DNA of 64,000 nucleotides from Sepioteuthis lessoniana (GCA_963585895.1 OY757904.1:155790450-155854449); one strand, 5' to 3'; positions 45,281 through 56,175 are shown, counted from the stretch's first letter. The notes: a model not told the origin generated them from the sequence alone. Translations and numbers: made by a program.

Positions 45281-45631
45281 CAAAACAATATTTTTGCGAA
45301 ATTGATATAATTATTGTTATAAGCCAATTTCTCACAATGCTGTGTTTAATTTGTTTTTTTAATTCCCCTTTTTTATTGAATGACTCTCAGAAACATACAT
45401 ACATACATACATAGGAACGCTGAAACGTGTTCCGCTCGATGTAGGAGAGAGTGCTGGATGGCATGACTCTTGCCACTTTTTTAAACCTTCACAAAAAAAA
45501 AAAAAAAATTCAGTAAAAAGTAAAAAGAAACAAAAACAAAACAAGTGATTTTTCACTTTTTGGTTAATTTTTTTCGAGTATATATATATATATAGCAAAC
45601 TGATAAGAATAAACAAGGATTTAAAACGTTT
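45281..45631. other. Unannotated DNA
   Basis: Short (CATA)n at 45,390-45,411 and an A run near 45,493. No gene is seen. Confidence 0.5.
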
Positions 45632-45872
45632 TAGGTTTGGTTGTTTAATGGCATATCAACCTTCGTGTGTTATTTAATGCCAAAGCCATTCTCCTAGAAG
45701 AACAGTGGTGGTACTATTTAACCCATAGCCGGGAGGATAAGGAGGTTCAGGTCTTTCCCAAGGGTATTTCTTCGATTGTGAACGTAATAGCGTGACTGGG
45801 GTTCGAACTCGCGTACTACGATTTCGCAGACCATAACTTTAACCATTACACCACGAGGACATTACACCCCGC
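45632..45872 (-). mobile_element. tRNA-derived SINE, family B, full length
   Basis: The minus-strand head has GTGGTGTAATGGTTAAAG and a B box (GAGTTCGAACCCCAG). The central block is AAATACCCTTGGGAAAG, and the tail GGCATTAAATAACAC-GGTTGATATGCC ends near 45,632. This is one of the two best copies of the family. Confidence 0.9.
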
Positions 45873-46009
45873 CAACACTTTAGTGTAAATACATTGATTA
45901 TTTGATTTTCGGGCTATTTTCTAAATTCATGACACATTTTTTAGAATAAAAACATAAATTTTAAAACCAAATAACCTGGTTTCTATATTATCAAGTCGCT
46001 CTGACAACA

Positions 46010-46268
46010 CAGAGTTCCTTGACTCTAATTCGTTTCTATCAACCATCACTCCTGGTAGGTCCTCTAGAGTGCATCCAGTGTCCGTACAGAGGTGATGTAT
46101 GTAAATCCTTGCCTGTTAGCTAACATTGGCATGTCCATGAGTCCATAGAAGAACGTCACTTATAAGTTCATTCTTGTCTCTCTCTGGCAATGTCTCCTTC
46201 GTCCTACTTGGATCGTTTGAGAGATGGTAGGTAAGTGGCAGTACAAAGTGCTGTTTTATGGGGCGTTA
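46010..46268 (-). mobile_element. RTE-type LINE, 3' fragment, decayed
   Basis: The minus strand carries the C-terminal segment (plus CCTGGTAGGTCCTCTAGAGTG near 46,050, then TTCATTCTTGTCTCTCTCTGG and ATGGTAGGTAAGTGGC). The usual (GAT)n tail is not clear at the left. Frames are lost. Confidence 0.7.
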
Positions 46269-46317
46269 CTTAAGTAAACAATTTTTATATAATGTCTATC
46301 TTCGATTCATTTTTTTA

Positions 46318-46590
46318 TATATTTACCAATCCCTCCGTACGGGCAGGTTGTAACACAAGGTAGAATTTTCAGGGGGTTTAACCGATTTGAATTCATAGTT
46401 TTCATTTTCTTAGACTGGTTGGCTAACCAAAGATAGAGAAACCAGTCTGCCCTACTACTAACCTATAGCTTGAGGGAGAATAATTGAATTCATACAAGGG
46501 TATTAGTGTTATGAGAAATGGAATCAGCCTCGTCCAGAATTTGAACTCGGACTGCTGTGTCCATTTCCTACGACGTTAACCTCTACAATT
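46318..46590 (-). mobile_element. tRNA-derived SINE, family C
   Basis: The minus strand has a B box (GAGTTCAAATTCTGG) and the central block with TAATACCCTTG. The 3' part ends in CCTGCCCGTACGGAGG at the left. A small internal deletion removes part of the central block. Confidence 0.82.
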
Positions 46591-46740
46591 CGTTGATTAA
46601 TAATACGCATTCTAGGAATATTAAAGCGTTCTTTAAACTACAGTTACTTAGTTTGGGACAACTATGAAGTCATTACTGATCTTATGATTATATTTTTGGC
46701 GATTTTTTAAAAATTCTTTCTTGTATAAAGTGTCTCTTTT

Positions 46741-46982
46741 ATAACTGGTTTGGTTTCTTTGTTTAATGACATATCAACCTTTGTAGGTTATTTAATGCCA
46801 AAGCTATTCTCCTAGAAGAACAGTAGTGGTACTATTTAACCCATAGTTGGGGGGCTAAAGAGGTTCATACCTTTCCCAAGGGTATTTACCCGAAAGTGAA
46901 CGTAATAGCGCGACTGGAGTTCGAACTCGCTAACTATGATTTCGCAGTCGATCGCTTTAACCATTACACCACAAGGACACCC
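46741..46982 (-). mobile_element. tRNA-derived SINE, family B, full length
   Basis: The minus-strand head has TTGTGGTGTAATGGTTAAAG and a B box (GAGTTCGAACTCCAG). The central block is AAATACCCTTGGGAAAG, and the tail hairpin is GGCATTAAATAACC and GGTTGATATG. It is very similar to the copy at 45,632. Confidence 0.9.
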
Positions 46983-47435
46983 CCTTTTAAAACTGGTTTA
47001 ATGTAACGACTCCTTTTTGAGAACGACAACAGAAAAAACATCACTGATTTACTTTCTCATTCCAAGAAATGTGTGAATGATTCGGTAACCGACGATGATG
47101 ATTGATAAGAATCTGAAAGATTAGAAATTTGTAGCTGGAAGGGGTGTGGCCAGTACCCTAATCATACTAATGAACCAATGAACTAAAAAAGAAGGAAAGC
47201 AGAATGTAGGTCAGACATACCACGGTCGAGATAATGAATTGTATTTTCCTTGGATGAAAGGGTATGGGAAAGATGGAAAGTCCTAGCCAAACTGGTTGTG
47301 GTGGTAACGGTAACAAAGATCTTACTGTTAGGAGTAGGACAAGTTAAAACAAGTAACTGGATCTTTCAAGAAAATAAGGCGATGCATACTGTCAGGAAAA
47401 AAATATTTGTTTTTGATCTTAGAAGTAATTAAGTG
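46983..47435. other. Unannotated DNA
   Basis: No element or gene recognised. Confidence 0.5.
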
Positions 47436-47698
47436 TAAGTTGGCGACCATAGTCGAGAGTGACCAGAAGGCTCCCTTTTCAATAGCTACTACACCGTGGT
47501 GTAGGGGAGGGCGCTACTCCTTTCCTTGGATTGCTCCACTTTACCCTTGATAAGCATCTTATATTGCTGAGTGTTAAGCAAGGAGGTATCAAGTATCATT
47601 TTTAAAGTCTTTGGTATGACGCGACCTGGGATAGAACCCAGGTCTCCCGGACCATTGGAGAACACTCTACCCACTAGGCCAATGAGCCGGTTTAATAA
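47436..47698 (-). mobile_element. tRNA-derived SINE, family A, full length
   Basis: The minus-strand head has an A box (TTGGCCTAGTGGGTAGAG) and a B box (GGGTTCTATCCCAGG). The body has ACCAAAGACTTTAAAAAT and the 3' end has CGACTATGGTCGCC. This is the clearest member of the family here. Confidence 0.92.
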
Positions 47699-48162
47699 AG
47701 TGTAAGCGATCAAAATGTTGTCATCAGTTGCAAGTTTTTTTTTTTTTCAGTCGGAGCAATTGAAACAGAAATTCGATGCCATTATAGTTAGAAATATCTA
47801 TTCGGAAGAGTATTATTCCAAACTAACATAAAATAGACACTAAAAGATCTTTGTATTGCAATTACATATTGACCTGTCTTAGAAAACGATTAAAAAGGCA
47901 AGTACATGGTGTTCACCGGTCCAAGCTCTAATTATAACTGATGAAATCTGGAAATAAAAGATAAAACATTAACTAGATAAAGCTACCATAGCCACTTGGC
48001 TGAGTTAACTTGATACCCACTTGTGACAATTTAAATGTCGGAGGTATTTCAGCCGTACGCTATCACTATATATATATATGTATATATATATACAAACATT
48101 TGGGAAAATAATGCATCATAACACTCAAGAATCTCATTGTTAGGTGAGCTGGTAATCCATGC

Positions 48163-48200
<38 letters not shown>

Positions 48201-48289
48201 ATGTGTGTGTGCGTTTTAGCTCTTCTTATGAATTGAGCTCTCCGATAGCCGATAACGTATATGTAAAAAATGCATACGTAAAATACTCC
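47699..48289. other. Unannotated DNA with (TA)n(TG)n
   Basis: A compound (TA)n(TG)n run lies at 48,163-48,210. The remainder is unrecognised. Confidence 0.5.
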
Positions 48290-48439
48290 GTAACTTACGC
48301 TAAGAATAATGATGGTACTGGGTAAGAAATCCAACTGACGTGAAGTCATCCGGGTTTCGATCACGGCTTGATGTATCTCGCGGGTCTTGCCACCCTGAAG
48401 AACGATGATACAACGACACAGTCTGTCTGTGGATGACAA
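48290..48439 (-). repeat. Dispersed repeat anchored on (TA)n, copy 2
   Basis: On the minus strand it begins TTGTCATCCACAGACAGACT at the edge of a TA run and includes GTGATCGAAACCC. It matches the element at 7,362-7,520, which is joined to TA at the same end. Confidence 0.6.
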
Positions 48440-48474
<35 letters not shown>

Positions 48475-49005
48475 GTATACATATATAGGCTGTTTATTAT
48501 AATGCAATTTTTACAAATTTCAGATACCATTGTAAGTGAATCTGTTTCTCACTATGTGCACCTCTCTTGTGGCTTTGTACCATAAAAACTATTCTGGATT
48601 CTAGAATACTCAGATGCTGCATCTAAGCTTACACACGTTACTGGTAACAACCCTCACTTGCAATTTCTGAAACAATATAGCCACTAGAGAAAGTGGATGT
48701 TATGGTGGATAGTCACATTGTAAATAACATTAGCTCATCTATAGTAGCAGTTAAGTATTCAGGGCATAAAAAATATTGAATGAAAGGATTAGTAATTCTA
48801 GATAATGAACACCACTAATTTTGAAAAAAGGTTTTTTAAGGCATTTTATTCTATTGTTCGTCATTCTTTGATTGTCAGTGGTAACAACAACAACAAAATA
48901 AAAAGATAATTTAGAACCAAATTTAAATTGATTTTCCCTCCCTAATAACGCAAACAACAAAGCTGAATTAATCTCATTTCTATCGTTGAATGTAACTTTA
49001 TTATA
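48440..49005. other. Unannotated DNA
   Basis: (TA)n at 48,440-48,486, then unrecognised AT-rich DNA. The 103-codon minus frame at 48,751-49,062 has no motif and runs into the LINE tail. Confidence 0.5.
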
Positions 49006-50272
49006 CATCATCATCATCATGTCGCGCTGCCAGCATAGATCTCCCTGACACTCTCTCACCAACGGTCTCCATCGTCCATCACATCCGGTTGGTCTTCGAG
49101 GCTATATCCTGTATCGGCACAGACCTGTTGTAGATAGGTTCTAGCCACTCTTGCTTTTGCTCGTCATTGTCATGAGGTCCACTGGAGTATATCGCTTATG
49201 AGTTCGTCCTTACTTCTCCAGTAGTGTCCGGCATGTCTGGTTCGTCTAACTTGGATAGTTTTCATGATGGGTGGTAGGTGACCGTATAGCTGCTGTTTTG
49301 TGGGGTGTTGCTTCCTGGACCTGTTTAGTGTTGCTCGCAGCATTCTTGTGTAATAGCCGACATGCTTTTTCTCCATACGTTTAGTTAGCGTCCATGTAGT
49401 GCATCTATATAGCAGTATCGACATGACCGCAGCTTGGAAAAAACTGTTTTATTTTATCTGTCTGGTCTGACTTCCATATGACCGATAGCCAATCGTAAGT
49501 TGTCCATACCTTCGCTAGTCACGTGTTGATGTCTCGGCTGATGAGACACTGCTTCCTAGGTAGGTGAACTTGTACACTAGTTTCAGGGAACTACCATTTA
49601 GTATGGAGATGTCGCCTGTTTGATTAAAACACATGTATTCGGTCTTGTTTACGTTAACATGGCGGCCTATGCTTGTAGCTGCTCATTCCAGACTATGAGA
49701 CCAGGGATTCAGCTTGAGTGGGTGTATTTGCCAGAAGCGCTATATCACGTCCGTAATTGCTTGTGCTGGGTATCTTCTGCTTCTATCTTTTGTCAGCTTG
49801 AAACCATTGTCATTCATTTTATCAATAGAAGTTCTAAGCACGTAGTCTAGACAGACGATAAAGAGGTATGGGGCTAATGTGTCTCCTTGAAGCACACCTG
49901 CTACGATGTCGAAGTAGTCTGTGTCTCCATCCAGGGAGCGGACTTTTTAGTGTTTTTATATAGCATCATTATAGCTGCGACAGTTTCTTTGGGTTGGCGG
50001 TAGGCGAGTAGTATTTGCTCCATCTTCCCTCAATGTATGGAGTCAAAGGCTTCGGAGAAGTCGACAAATAATAAGCTTTTTGCGTGTACACCTTCTAGAA
50101 TTCGACGGATAGTCAAAAGTTGTGATGTGGTGGATCGATTTCTCCGAAAGCCATTTTGGTTCTTCCTAAGTATCTTCTCAATTTTGGGTTCTATGCGGTT
50201 GAGTAGAAGGGCATTGTAGATTTTGACCGCTATGGATGTAACGGTTATACCTCGGTAGTTATTCATCTTGCT
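49006..50272 (-). mobile_element. RTE-type LINE, 5' truncated, decayed
   Basis: The (ATC)n tail (plus strand) at 49,006 fixes the 3' end. On the minus strand, from the 5' end: NNYRGITVTSIAVKIYNALL (about 50,205-50,265), NQNGFRRNRSTTSQ, FVDFSEAFDSIH, VLQGDTLAPYLF-like sequence (about 49,870), then the C-terminal block RRTRHAGHYWRSKDELISD. Several stops and deletions interrupt the frame, including loss around the YADD motif. Confidence 0.87.
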
Positions 50273-50417
50273 AATCAATGTGTATACTTTAAAAATACTA
50301 TTTTCATTTCTAAATTTTACTCGACCACTAATTCTGACTTAGAATACGCTGACTATATCCTCTGGAGAGTATCCTACATATGTGAAAAAATCGTATCTGA
50401 TGGCGAGGCTCCTCTTC

Positions 50418-51285
50418 TAGAGATCTGGAAAGAGTGGAGTTCCGTTTCATTACCACTACTTTCATGTCCAATCTGTCGACAGCAGTTCATGCCTTTTCTA
50501 TGCGCATGTTGATATCATTTTCAGTTGATGAGATATACTTAGGCATGTGAACTGGTAAACTAATTTCAAAGGTTTGCCACTTAAAATGGAGATGGCTCCT
50601 TCTTGTTTAAAGCACATGAACTTTCTTTTATTTGCTTTCACATAGAAGCCAATACGTCCTGCTGCTTGCTCCAGACTAAAAAAAAGCAGAGATTAGGCTG
50701 GGAAGTGTCAGCCCTTCTGCGAAGTCTGCGTCTATCACTTTTTAAATGTGAAACCATTTTCTTTTATTCCATCAATTGATGTTCTTAGAACGTAATCTAG
50801 GCAGATTAAAAATATATATTGTTCCAATGTATCCCCTCGCAATACACCAGTGATAATGTCGATGAAGTCGGTGTCACTATCGGTTGAGTGAACCATCGTT
50901 TTCGAGTTTTTGTTGATCATCATTAAACCGGTAACAGTTTATTTGGTGAGAGAGTGTGCGCGTAGTATCTGTTCCATATTTTCTCTGTGTATGGAATCGA
51001 ACGCCTTGGAGAAATCTGTGAACAATTATGTTGCCTCGAGATGTTTTGTACGTACTCCTTCTATGATTTGACAGATTGTCAGAATCTGTAATATTGTGTA
51101 CTGATTTCTCTGAAAGCTATTTTCATTTTTCAAAAGAATTTTCTCGAATTCCGGTTTGATACAATCAAGAAGCAAGGCTTAAGGAAAATTGCAGCAACAG
51201 CAGTAAGAGTTATGCTTCTTTAGTTGTTAGTGATTCAGGGGTCACCTTTCTGGGGAAAGAAGGGGATACAGTTTTTCGTCCCTTT
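50418..51285 (-). mobile_element. RTE-type LINE, divergent subfamily, lacks 3' end
   Basis: The minus strand has TDFIDIITGVLRGDTLEQYIF-like sequence (50,820-50,890), then YVLRTSIDGIKENGFTFKK. A FSKAFDSIH-like region lies near 51,000-51,020 and the fingers block reaches about 51,285. Its differences from the copy at 49,006 are widespread, so it is an older or separate subfamily. The (GAT)n end is absent. Confidence 0.75.
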
Positions 51286-52192
51286 CTTGATTGTTTTGCT
51301 TATGCGTTAGGTTGCTTAATTAAATTTTCTTGTCTACCATACTTCCTTGAAACCATATAACTATGTGCAAACCAAAAACTACGATTAAATAGAAATAATT
51401 ATTTAATTGGTTTGGTTTGGTTGGGTTGAGTTGGGTTGGGTTTTATGGCATATAAACCATTGTAAGTTATCTAATGCTAAACACAGCTTATTCATATACA
51501 TTAAATGTAAGCAGAAAATAAGGTTTTCTTTGCAGAACTGTAAGTTATAATGATATTTTGTATTATGATAATCGATCAGTTGGTCAGATAACCGGAAGCA
51601 GGAAGAGTTCAAAATGCTCATGAGTTTACACAGATTGGAATGTACAAGTGGATTAACTTTTGTTAAAGAGGATTCATAATCTTTAAGAGAAGTCTACTTA
51701 ATAAATCATTAAATAAAACCTGAAGATCCTTTCAACCAACTCTTTTTCAAAAATTTACACCGGGAATATAATAATTGAACTATATATATATATATATAAT
51801 ATATAATACTAATATGTTGGATTGATGAACGGAAGAAAAGTATGTATACTTTGGTGTGAATCAAAATTTATTCTATTACTTTGCCGACACGTGTTCCGAC
51901 AATAAATCTTTGCTTACATACGAGGTATTCAATTTAAAATCATTTTAAATATAATAATAATGATGATGATGATAATGGAAAATATGTTAAGCGTGCAAGC
52001 TGAAAAGGCGTCTTCAGGTCATATGTTTTGATTTTTAAAAAAACGAGTAAATATAGAAGAAAATATAGTTGAAATTGATTATGTCATACAACGGAATCTT
52101 TAAAAAAAATGTTAACATCGTTTCTCGGTTTGAAAATTTTTTGCAGTTAACAACTTTAAAATTAAAACATTTGTCCTGAGATAGATATAACT
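51286..52192. other. Mostly unannotated DNA
   Basis: At 51,409-51,484 a single family B/E tail unit is seen (GGTTTGGTTTGG..., then GGCATATAAACC and GTTATCTAATGC). A short (TA)n lies at 51,780-51,800. The rest is unrecognised. Confidence 0.5.
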
Positions 52193-52400
52193 TAGTTTCT
52201 TTGTTTAATAGCATATAAAAATTCACCGATTATTTAAAGTAAAAACGATCCTTGTAGAAGAACATAAGTGGAATTGTTCAACCTAGAGCCGAGAGGGGGA
52301 GTGGGTTTATATCGTTCCCAAGGGTATTAGTTCGAAAGTGAATGTAATAACGTAGATGGAGTTCAGTAAGTAGGCTTTTCGCCACAGGGACTCTCCTATG
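52193..52400 (-). mobile_element. tRNA-derived SINE, family B, decayed
   Basis: The minus strand has TAATACCCTTGGGAACG, CCTCTCGGCTCTAGG and a degraded tail at 52,200-52,235. The head is weak, with GTCCCTGTGGCGAAAAG at the right. Confidence 0.7.
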
Positions 52401-52424
52401 TATACATATATATAGTCATATATC

Positions 52425-52534
52425 GGGAGAGAGAGAGACAGAGAAAGAGAGATAGAGAGAGGGTGAGGTCTTGGTTTGAATAGAGCTGACACACATTTAA
52501 CAGCATTTGGTGACTGCCTATCTGATCATCAGAG

Positions 52535-52578
<44 letters not shown>

Positions 52579-52975
52579 CGAGTTAGAGAGGGCGAGAGAA
52601 ATAAAGTGAGTGAGAGAGTGAGAGAGAGAGAGAGAGAGAGAGGGAGCGAATTAGAGAGGGCGAAAGAAAGGCAGTGAGAGACAGAGAGAGAGAGGGAGAG
52701 GGAGAGGTCTGGTTTTGAATAGAGCTGACACATATTTAACAGCATTTGTTGCCTGCCTATCGGATCATCGGAGCAATATGTATATATAGAATTGGAGAGG
52801 GAGAGAGAAAGAGAGAGAGAGAGGCGGGGAATGAGAAATCTTAGTTTGAATAGATCTGACACACATTTAACGGGATTTTGTGACTGCCTATCAGATCTTC
52901 GGAGCAATATATATATATATATATATATATATATTGAGTTGGAGAGGGTGAGAGAGAGAGCGAGAAAGAGAAAGA
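52425..52975. repeat. Triplicated segment interleaved with (GA)n and (TA)n
   Basis: An 80-bp segment recurs three times, at about 52,462-52,545, 52,705-52,787 and 52,832-52,915. It includes TTTGAATAGAGCTGACAC, CATTTAACAGCATTTG and TGACTGCCTATCTGATCATC. Each copy ends GGAGCAATAT and runs into a TA run, with GA-rich tracts between copies. The long open frames on both strands come from these simple repeats. Confidence 0.85.
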
Positions 52976-53206
52976 GAGCGATATAGAATCATCTCCTTTC
53001 ACTCATACTTACAACCTCGTGTAAAGCGTTTATTGGCTAAACCCAAATCTTTCTACGAAGACCGCAAAGTCTTTCTTAAAAATATACTCGAAATTTCGTC
53101 TGGAAAACTGTGCCCAATTAGAGGGAGGAATGATTCGCCTGTATTCAAAGATCATATACACGTATATAATTATTATGAAATTCTATTGGATTATATATAT
53201 ACATAT

Positions 53207-53463
53207 GGGTGGGGAATTCAATAAGTTTCCAAACTTTTTTGTACGGACATTTAAAATTGTCGTAGACTCTTGAAAATTCACTATGTTATTGCTATACATC
53301 TTATGAGATGACGGACCAATTTCTATGATTTCAGGTTCAAATGAACAGCTACAGCAGCAACTGGAATACACCCTACTAAAGCCTGATTGTCACAGTTGGT
53401 GAATTTCAAAAATGCTGTCTGACACTTTAGAAGAACGATATGCAATAAAATTGTGTTATAAAC
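53207..53463 (+). mobile_element. Mariner-type transposon, 5' fragment
   Basis: It starts at the 5' terminal repeat (AATAAGTTTCCAAACTTTTTT at 53,220) and covers the 5' untranslated part. It ends in the first HTH codons (LEERYAIKLCYKLM) near 53,463. Everything downstream is missing. Confidence 0.85.
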
Positions 53464-53696
53464 TTATGCGTGTCTCTGTATATATCAAGAATTTCTAAGA
53501 AATACAAATAATTTTCACACAGTTCTAAGGTTTCACTTATTCCTTTTTAATGATAATAACTATATGGTTTAAAGTTTTTATTTCTATATAATAGTAATTT
53601 TTTTGCAAATATTTATACGGTTTCTAGTAACTAATAATAATAATAATCATTAGTAAACAATTATTACTTCAATTAAATATTCTGCTTTCAAATATA
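53464..53696. other. Unannotated AT-rich DNA
   Basis: A short TAATAA run lies at 53,633-53,646. Otherwise nothing is recognised. Confidence 0.5.
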
Positions 53697-53736
53697 GGGT
53701 GCCCCAATATACATGGGATCCATGTGACTGCTAATA
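53697..53736. repeat. Single unit of the 42-bp minisatellite
   Basis: AGGGTGCCCCAATATACATGG and CATGTGACTGCTAATAT match the units at 57,005-57,465. It lies immediately 3' of an RTE LINE insertion. Confidence 0.9.
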
Positions 53737-53751
53737 TCATCATCATCATCA

Positions 53752-54081
53752 TCATGTCGTGCTGGTAGCACGGATATCCCTGACTCTCTCTCGCCACTCC
53801 TCCCTATCGTTCATCGCCCTAGGCAGGTCATCAGGACAACATCCCGTATCCTCACATAGCTGCTGAATGTATGTTCGTGCTGGTCGTCCTGCTTTTGCAC
53901 GGCCATGTGTGGGGGTCCATAAGAGTACATCTTTTATGAGTTCGTCCCTGCTTTTCCAGCAGTGTCCTGCATGTCTGGTTCGTCTAACTTGAATAGTTTT
54001 CGTGATAGGAGGTAGGTGGCCGTACAGTTGGTGTCTTGTGGGGTGTTGCCGCCAGGACTTGTTCAAGATTGCTCGCAGCAT
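53752..54081 (-). pseudogene. RTE LINE ORF, C-terminal region
   Basis: A 109-codon frame with PTRHQLYGHLPPITKTIQ, then RRTRHAGHCWKSRDELI and GRAKAGRPARTYIQQLCED, ending MNDREEWRERVRDIRATSTT. It is the end of the RT polyprotein and stops just before the (GAT)n tail. A small frame change near 54,160 separates it from the RT frame at 54,123-54,791. Confidence 0.88.
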
Positions 54082-54122
54082 TCTTGTGTAATTGCCGTCG
54101 AGCTTCTTCTCCAGCCGTTTTG

Positions 54123-54791
54123 TTAGAGTCCATGTAGTGCACCCATATAGCAGTATCGATGTGATGTGACCGCTGTCTGGAAGAAACTGCGTTTCATTTT
54201 ATCAGTTAGGTCTGATTTCCATATAATCGATAGCCTATTGATAGCTGTCCATGCTTTCGCTAACCTCGTTTCGATGTCCTTTTCGGTTGATGCGACGCTG
54301 CTTCCTAGGTAAGTGAATCTGTCTACTAGTTTAAGAGGGGTTCCGTCTAGAGTGGAGATGTCCTCCGTTCGATTATAGCACATATATTCCGTTTTGTGTG
54401 CATTGACATAGAGGCCTATGCCTGCGGCTGCTCGTTCTAAACTATGCAGTAGTGTTTCGGCTTGGTCGGGTGTATTTGCCAGTATCGCTATGTCATCGGC
54501 GTAGTCGGCGTCGGTAATTGTTTTTGCGGGGTACCTTCTGCTTCTTTTCTTCGTCAGCTCGAAGCCATTCTCTTTGATTTTGTCAATCGATGTTCTAAGT
54601 ACGTAGTCTAGACAAATGATAAAGAGGTACGGAGCCAGCGTGTCTCCTTGTAGTACTCCTGCTACAATGTCGAAGTATTCTGTGTCTCCATCTGGTGATC
54701 GTACTTTTACTTTGGTGTTTCTATAGAGAATCGTTATTGCTGCTACGGTTTCTTTAGGTATGCCGTACGCTAGTAGGATTTGTTCCATCAT
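54123..54791 (-). pseudogene. RTE LINE reverse transcriptase, palm region
   Basis: A 222-codon frame in which VLQGDTLAPYLF falls at residues 46-57 and the catalytic YADD at 97-100 (in TDADYADDIAILAN). FTYLGSSV and RLAKAWTAINRLS follow. The Met used as start is not the true start: the same frame is open upstream through FVDFTKAFDSI (about 54,800-54,835, the first catalytic Asp) and NQNGFRRNRSTTSQ to about 54,970. Both Asp-bearing motifs are present. It would synthesise cDNA at the target if the full polyprotein were intact, which it is not. Confidence 0.9.
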
Positions 54792-54967
54792 TCCTCTGTG
54801 AATGGAATCGAAGGCCTTGGTAAAGTCGACAAATATTAATGTCGCTTGTAGGTTTTTTGCCCATACACCTTCAAGGATTCTGCGGATGGTTAATATTTGT
54901 GAAGTCGTGGATCTATTTCTTCGGAAGCCATTTTGGTTTTTCCTAAGTATGTTGTCGATTTTGGGTT

Positions 54968-55288
54968 CTATGCTGTTTGTAGGGCATTGTAGATTTTGGC
55001 TGCTATGGATGTAAGTGTTATGCCTCGGTAGTTTTTGGCTAATCCGAGGTCCCCCTTTTTAGGGAAGTGGAGTATGCATCCCTTCATCCATCTATCTATC
55101 GGATTTTGATTGTATACTGCGTTGCATTGTCTGAGCAGTATGTCGTCGAATTGTCTGGTCTTCCATACTTCCGGGGGAATCTCGTCCAGCCCTGCAGCTT
55201 TCCTATTTTTAATTTTTCTGAGAACCGAGCCGAGTTCTTCTCGTGTGAACGGTCCTAGTTTAATGTCTAATTCTGGTGATTGGTTCAT
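54968..55288 (-). pseudogene. RTE LINE ORF, RT fingers region
   Basis: A 106-codon frame with FTREELGSVLRKIKNRKAAG, DEIPPEVWK, WMKGCILHFPKKGDLG and NYRGITLTSIAAKIYNALQ. It precedes the palm frame, from which a short frame change near 54,975 separates it. The block KNRKAAGLDEIPPEVWK is characteristic of non-LTR RTs. Confidence 0.88.
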
Positions 55289-55944
55289 GTGTTATTTTCG
55301 GTGGGTTTCCTAGTATGTTTTCGAAGTGCTGTTTCCACAGTTTTATTCTTTCTTGTTGGTTTGCAGCTTTCAGTTTTGCTTTGGCTGTGTTCTTTCTTCT
55401 ACTCACTTCGTTTATTGTTTGCCAGGCTATCCTAGATTGTCTATCTTCCACCGAGTCTCTAATCTTATCTATCTGATTTTGAATGTATTCTGTCTGTTCC
55501 TTTATATATATGCTTGCTAATTGATATTGTGCCGTTTTTAGTTTTAAGGCATTTGTGTTGGTTGGTTTTTTCGTTAGTTTTTGGAGGCTGTTTTCACTAG
55601 TGCACGTTTTTCTGTCACTGCTAAAGTTTCCCATGGGACTCTATATTTAGTTTTGAGTTTTGTTGGAATGCATTTCGCTGCTGCCTCGAGGTGTGCATTG
55701 ACGAAATTTTCATATTCGTCGTTTGGTGTACTGTTTCCGTCTTCTTTTGTAGTGTTTCGAATATGTTTCTTAATTCTAATACGTATTTATCTCTTATATC
55801 TCTGTTGTGCAAAAGGGCCCAGTCATAGTGTTTGGTGGTCGCTGTTTGTTTGGCGTTTTTTCGTAGGCTTCGCCGTATTTTCGCCCTGACTATTCGGTGA
55901 TCGGAGGACACACCCTCGAAAGAGGAGTATGCCTCGCAATTCAT
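55260..55944 (-). pseudogene. RTE LINE ORF, end of endonuclease and linker
   Basis: Two overlapping frames (55,260-55,634 and 55,621-55,944). The upstream one contains SSDHRIVRAKIRRSL, the conserved SDH of the APE endonuclease, followed by a basic linker. The downstream one is rich in Lys and Gln with WQTINEVSRRKNTAKAK and LWKQHFENILGNPPK. One frame change lies between them. Confidence 0.82.
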
Positions 55945-56126
55945 TGCACTATTTTTCCTCTTGTTTATAAGGACGTAGTCTATCTGAGCTTTACTATTGT
56001 TCGCATACGTGTATGTCTATTGTTTGCCCTCCCTTTTTTGGTAGTTTGTTTTGAGGCATGCTAATCTATTTTCTATCATGAAATCTGTTAGATGTTGCCG
56101 ATTCCTATTTCACGTGTTGTGGAGGC

Positions 56127-56175
56127 TGTATTTAGGGTTTTTCAATATACATGGGACCCATGTGACTGTTAATAT
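56127..56175. repeat. Single unit of the 42-bp minisatellite between two LINEs
   Basis: TTTAGGGTTTTTCAATATAC and ATGGGACCCATGTGACTG, then TTAATAT, match the array at 57,005. It separates the two RTE insertions. Confidence 0.9.

Larger units (their letters stand above)
53737..56126 (-). mobile_element. RTE-type LINE, longest and best preserved copy
   Basis: From the 5' side on the minus strand, the C-terminal half of the endonuclease (KAQIDYVLINKR near 55,960-56,000, then GVSSDHRIVRAKIRR at 55,870-55,910) is followed by a linker. RT fingers and palm come next (NYRGITLTSIAAKIYNALQ, FVDFTKAFDSIHRG, VLQGDTLAPYLF, DADYADDIAILAN). The C-terminal block follows (RRTRHAGHCWKSRDELI, MNDREEWRERVRDIRATSTT), then a (GAT)n tail. 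The SDH and DYV motifs are those of APE-type nucleases, and the RT resembles RTE/BovB-like enzymes. It is truncated within the endonuclease and has a few frame breaks. It sits inside the 42-bp minisatellite. Confidence 0.93.

Noticed and set aside
45850-45872. tRNA gene suggested by GTGGTGTAATGGTTAAAG
   Set aside because: It is the head of a family B SINE; the same head occurs at 46,960 with the same body.
47640-47698. A free-standing tRNA gene with A and B boxes
   Set aside because: The tRNA-like part is the head of a family A SINE with the standard SINE body attached, and the anticodon arm does not fold convincingly.
52518-52907. A 129-codon Ser-Leu rich frame
   Set aside because: It is made of (GA)n and (TA)n tracts plus the triplicated segment. 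There is no domain.
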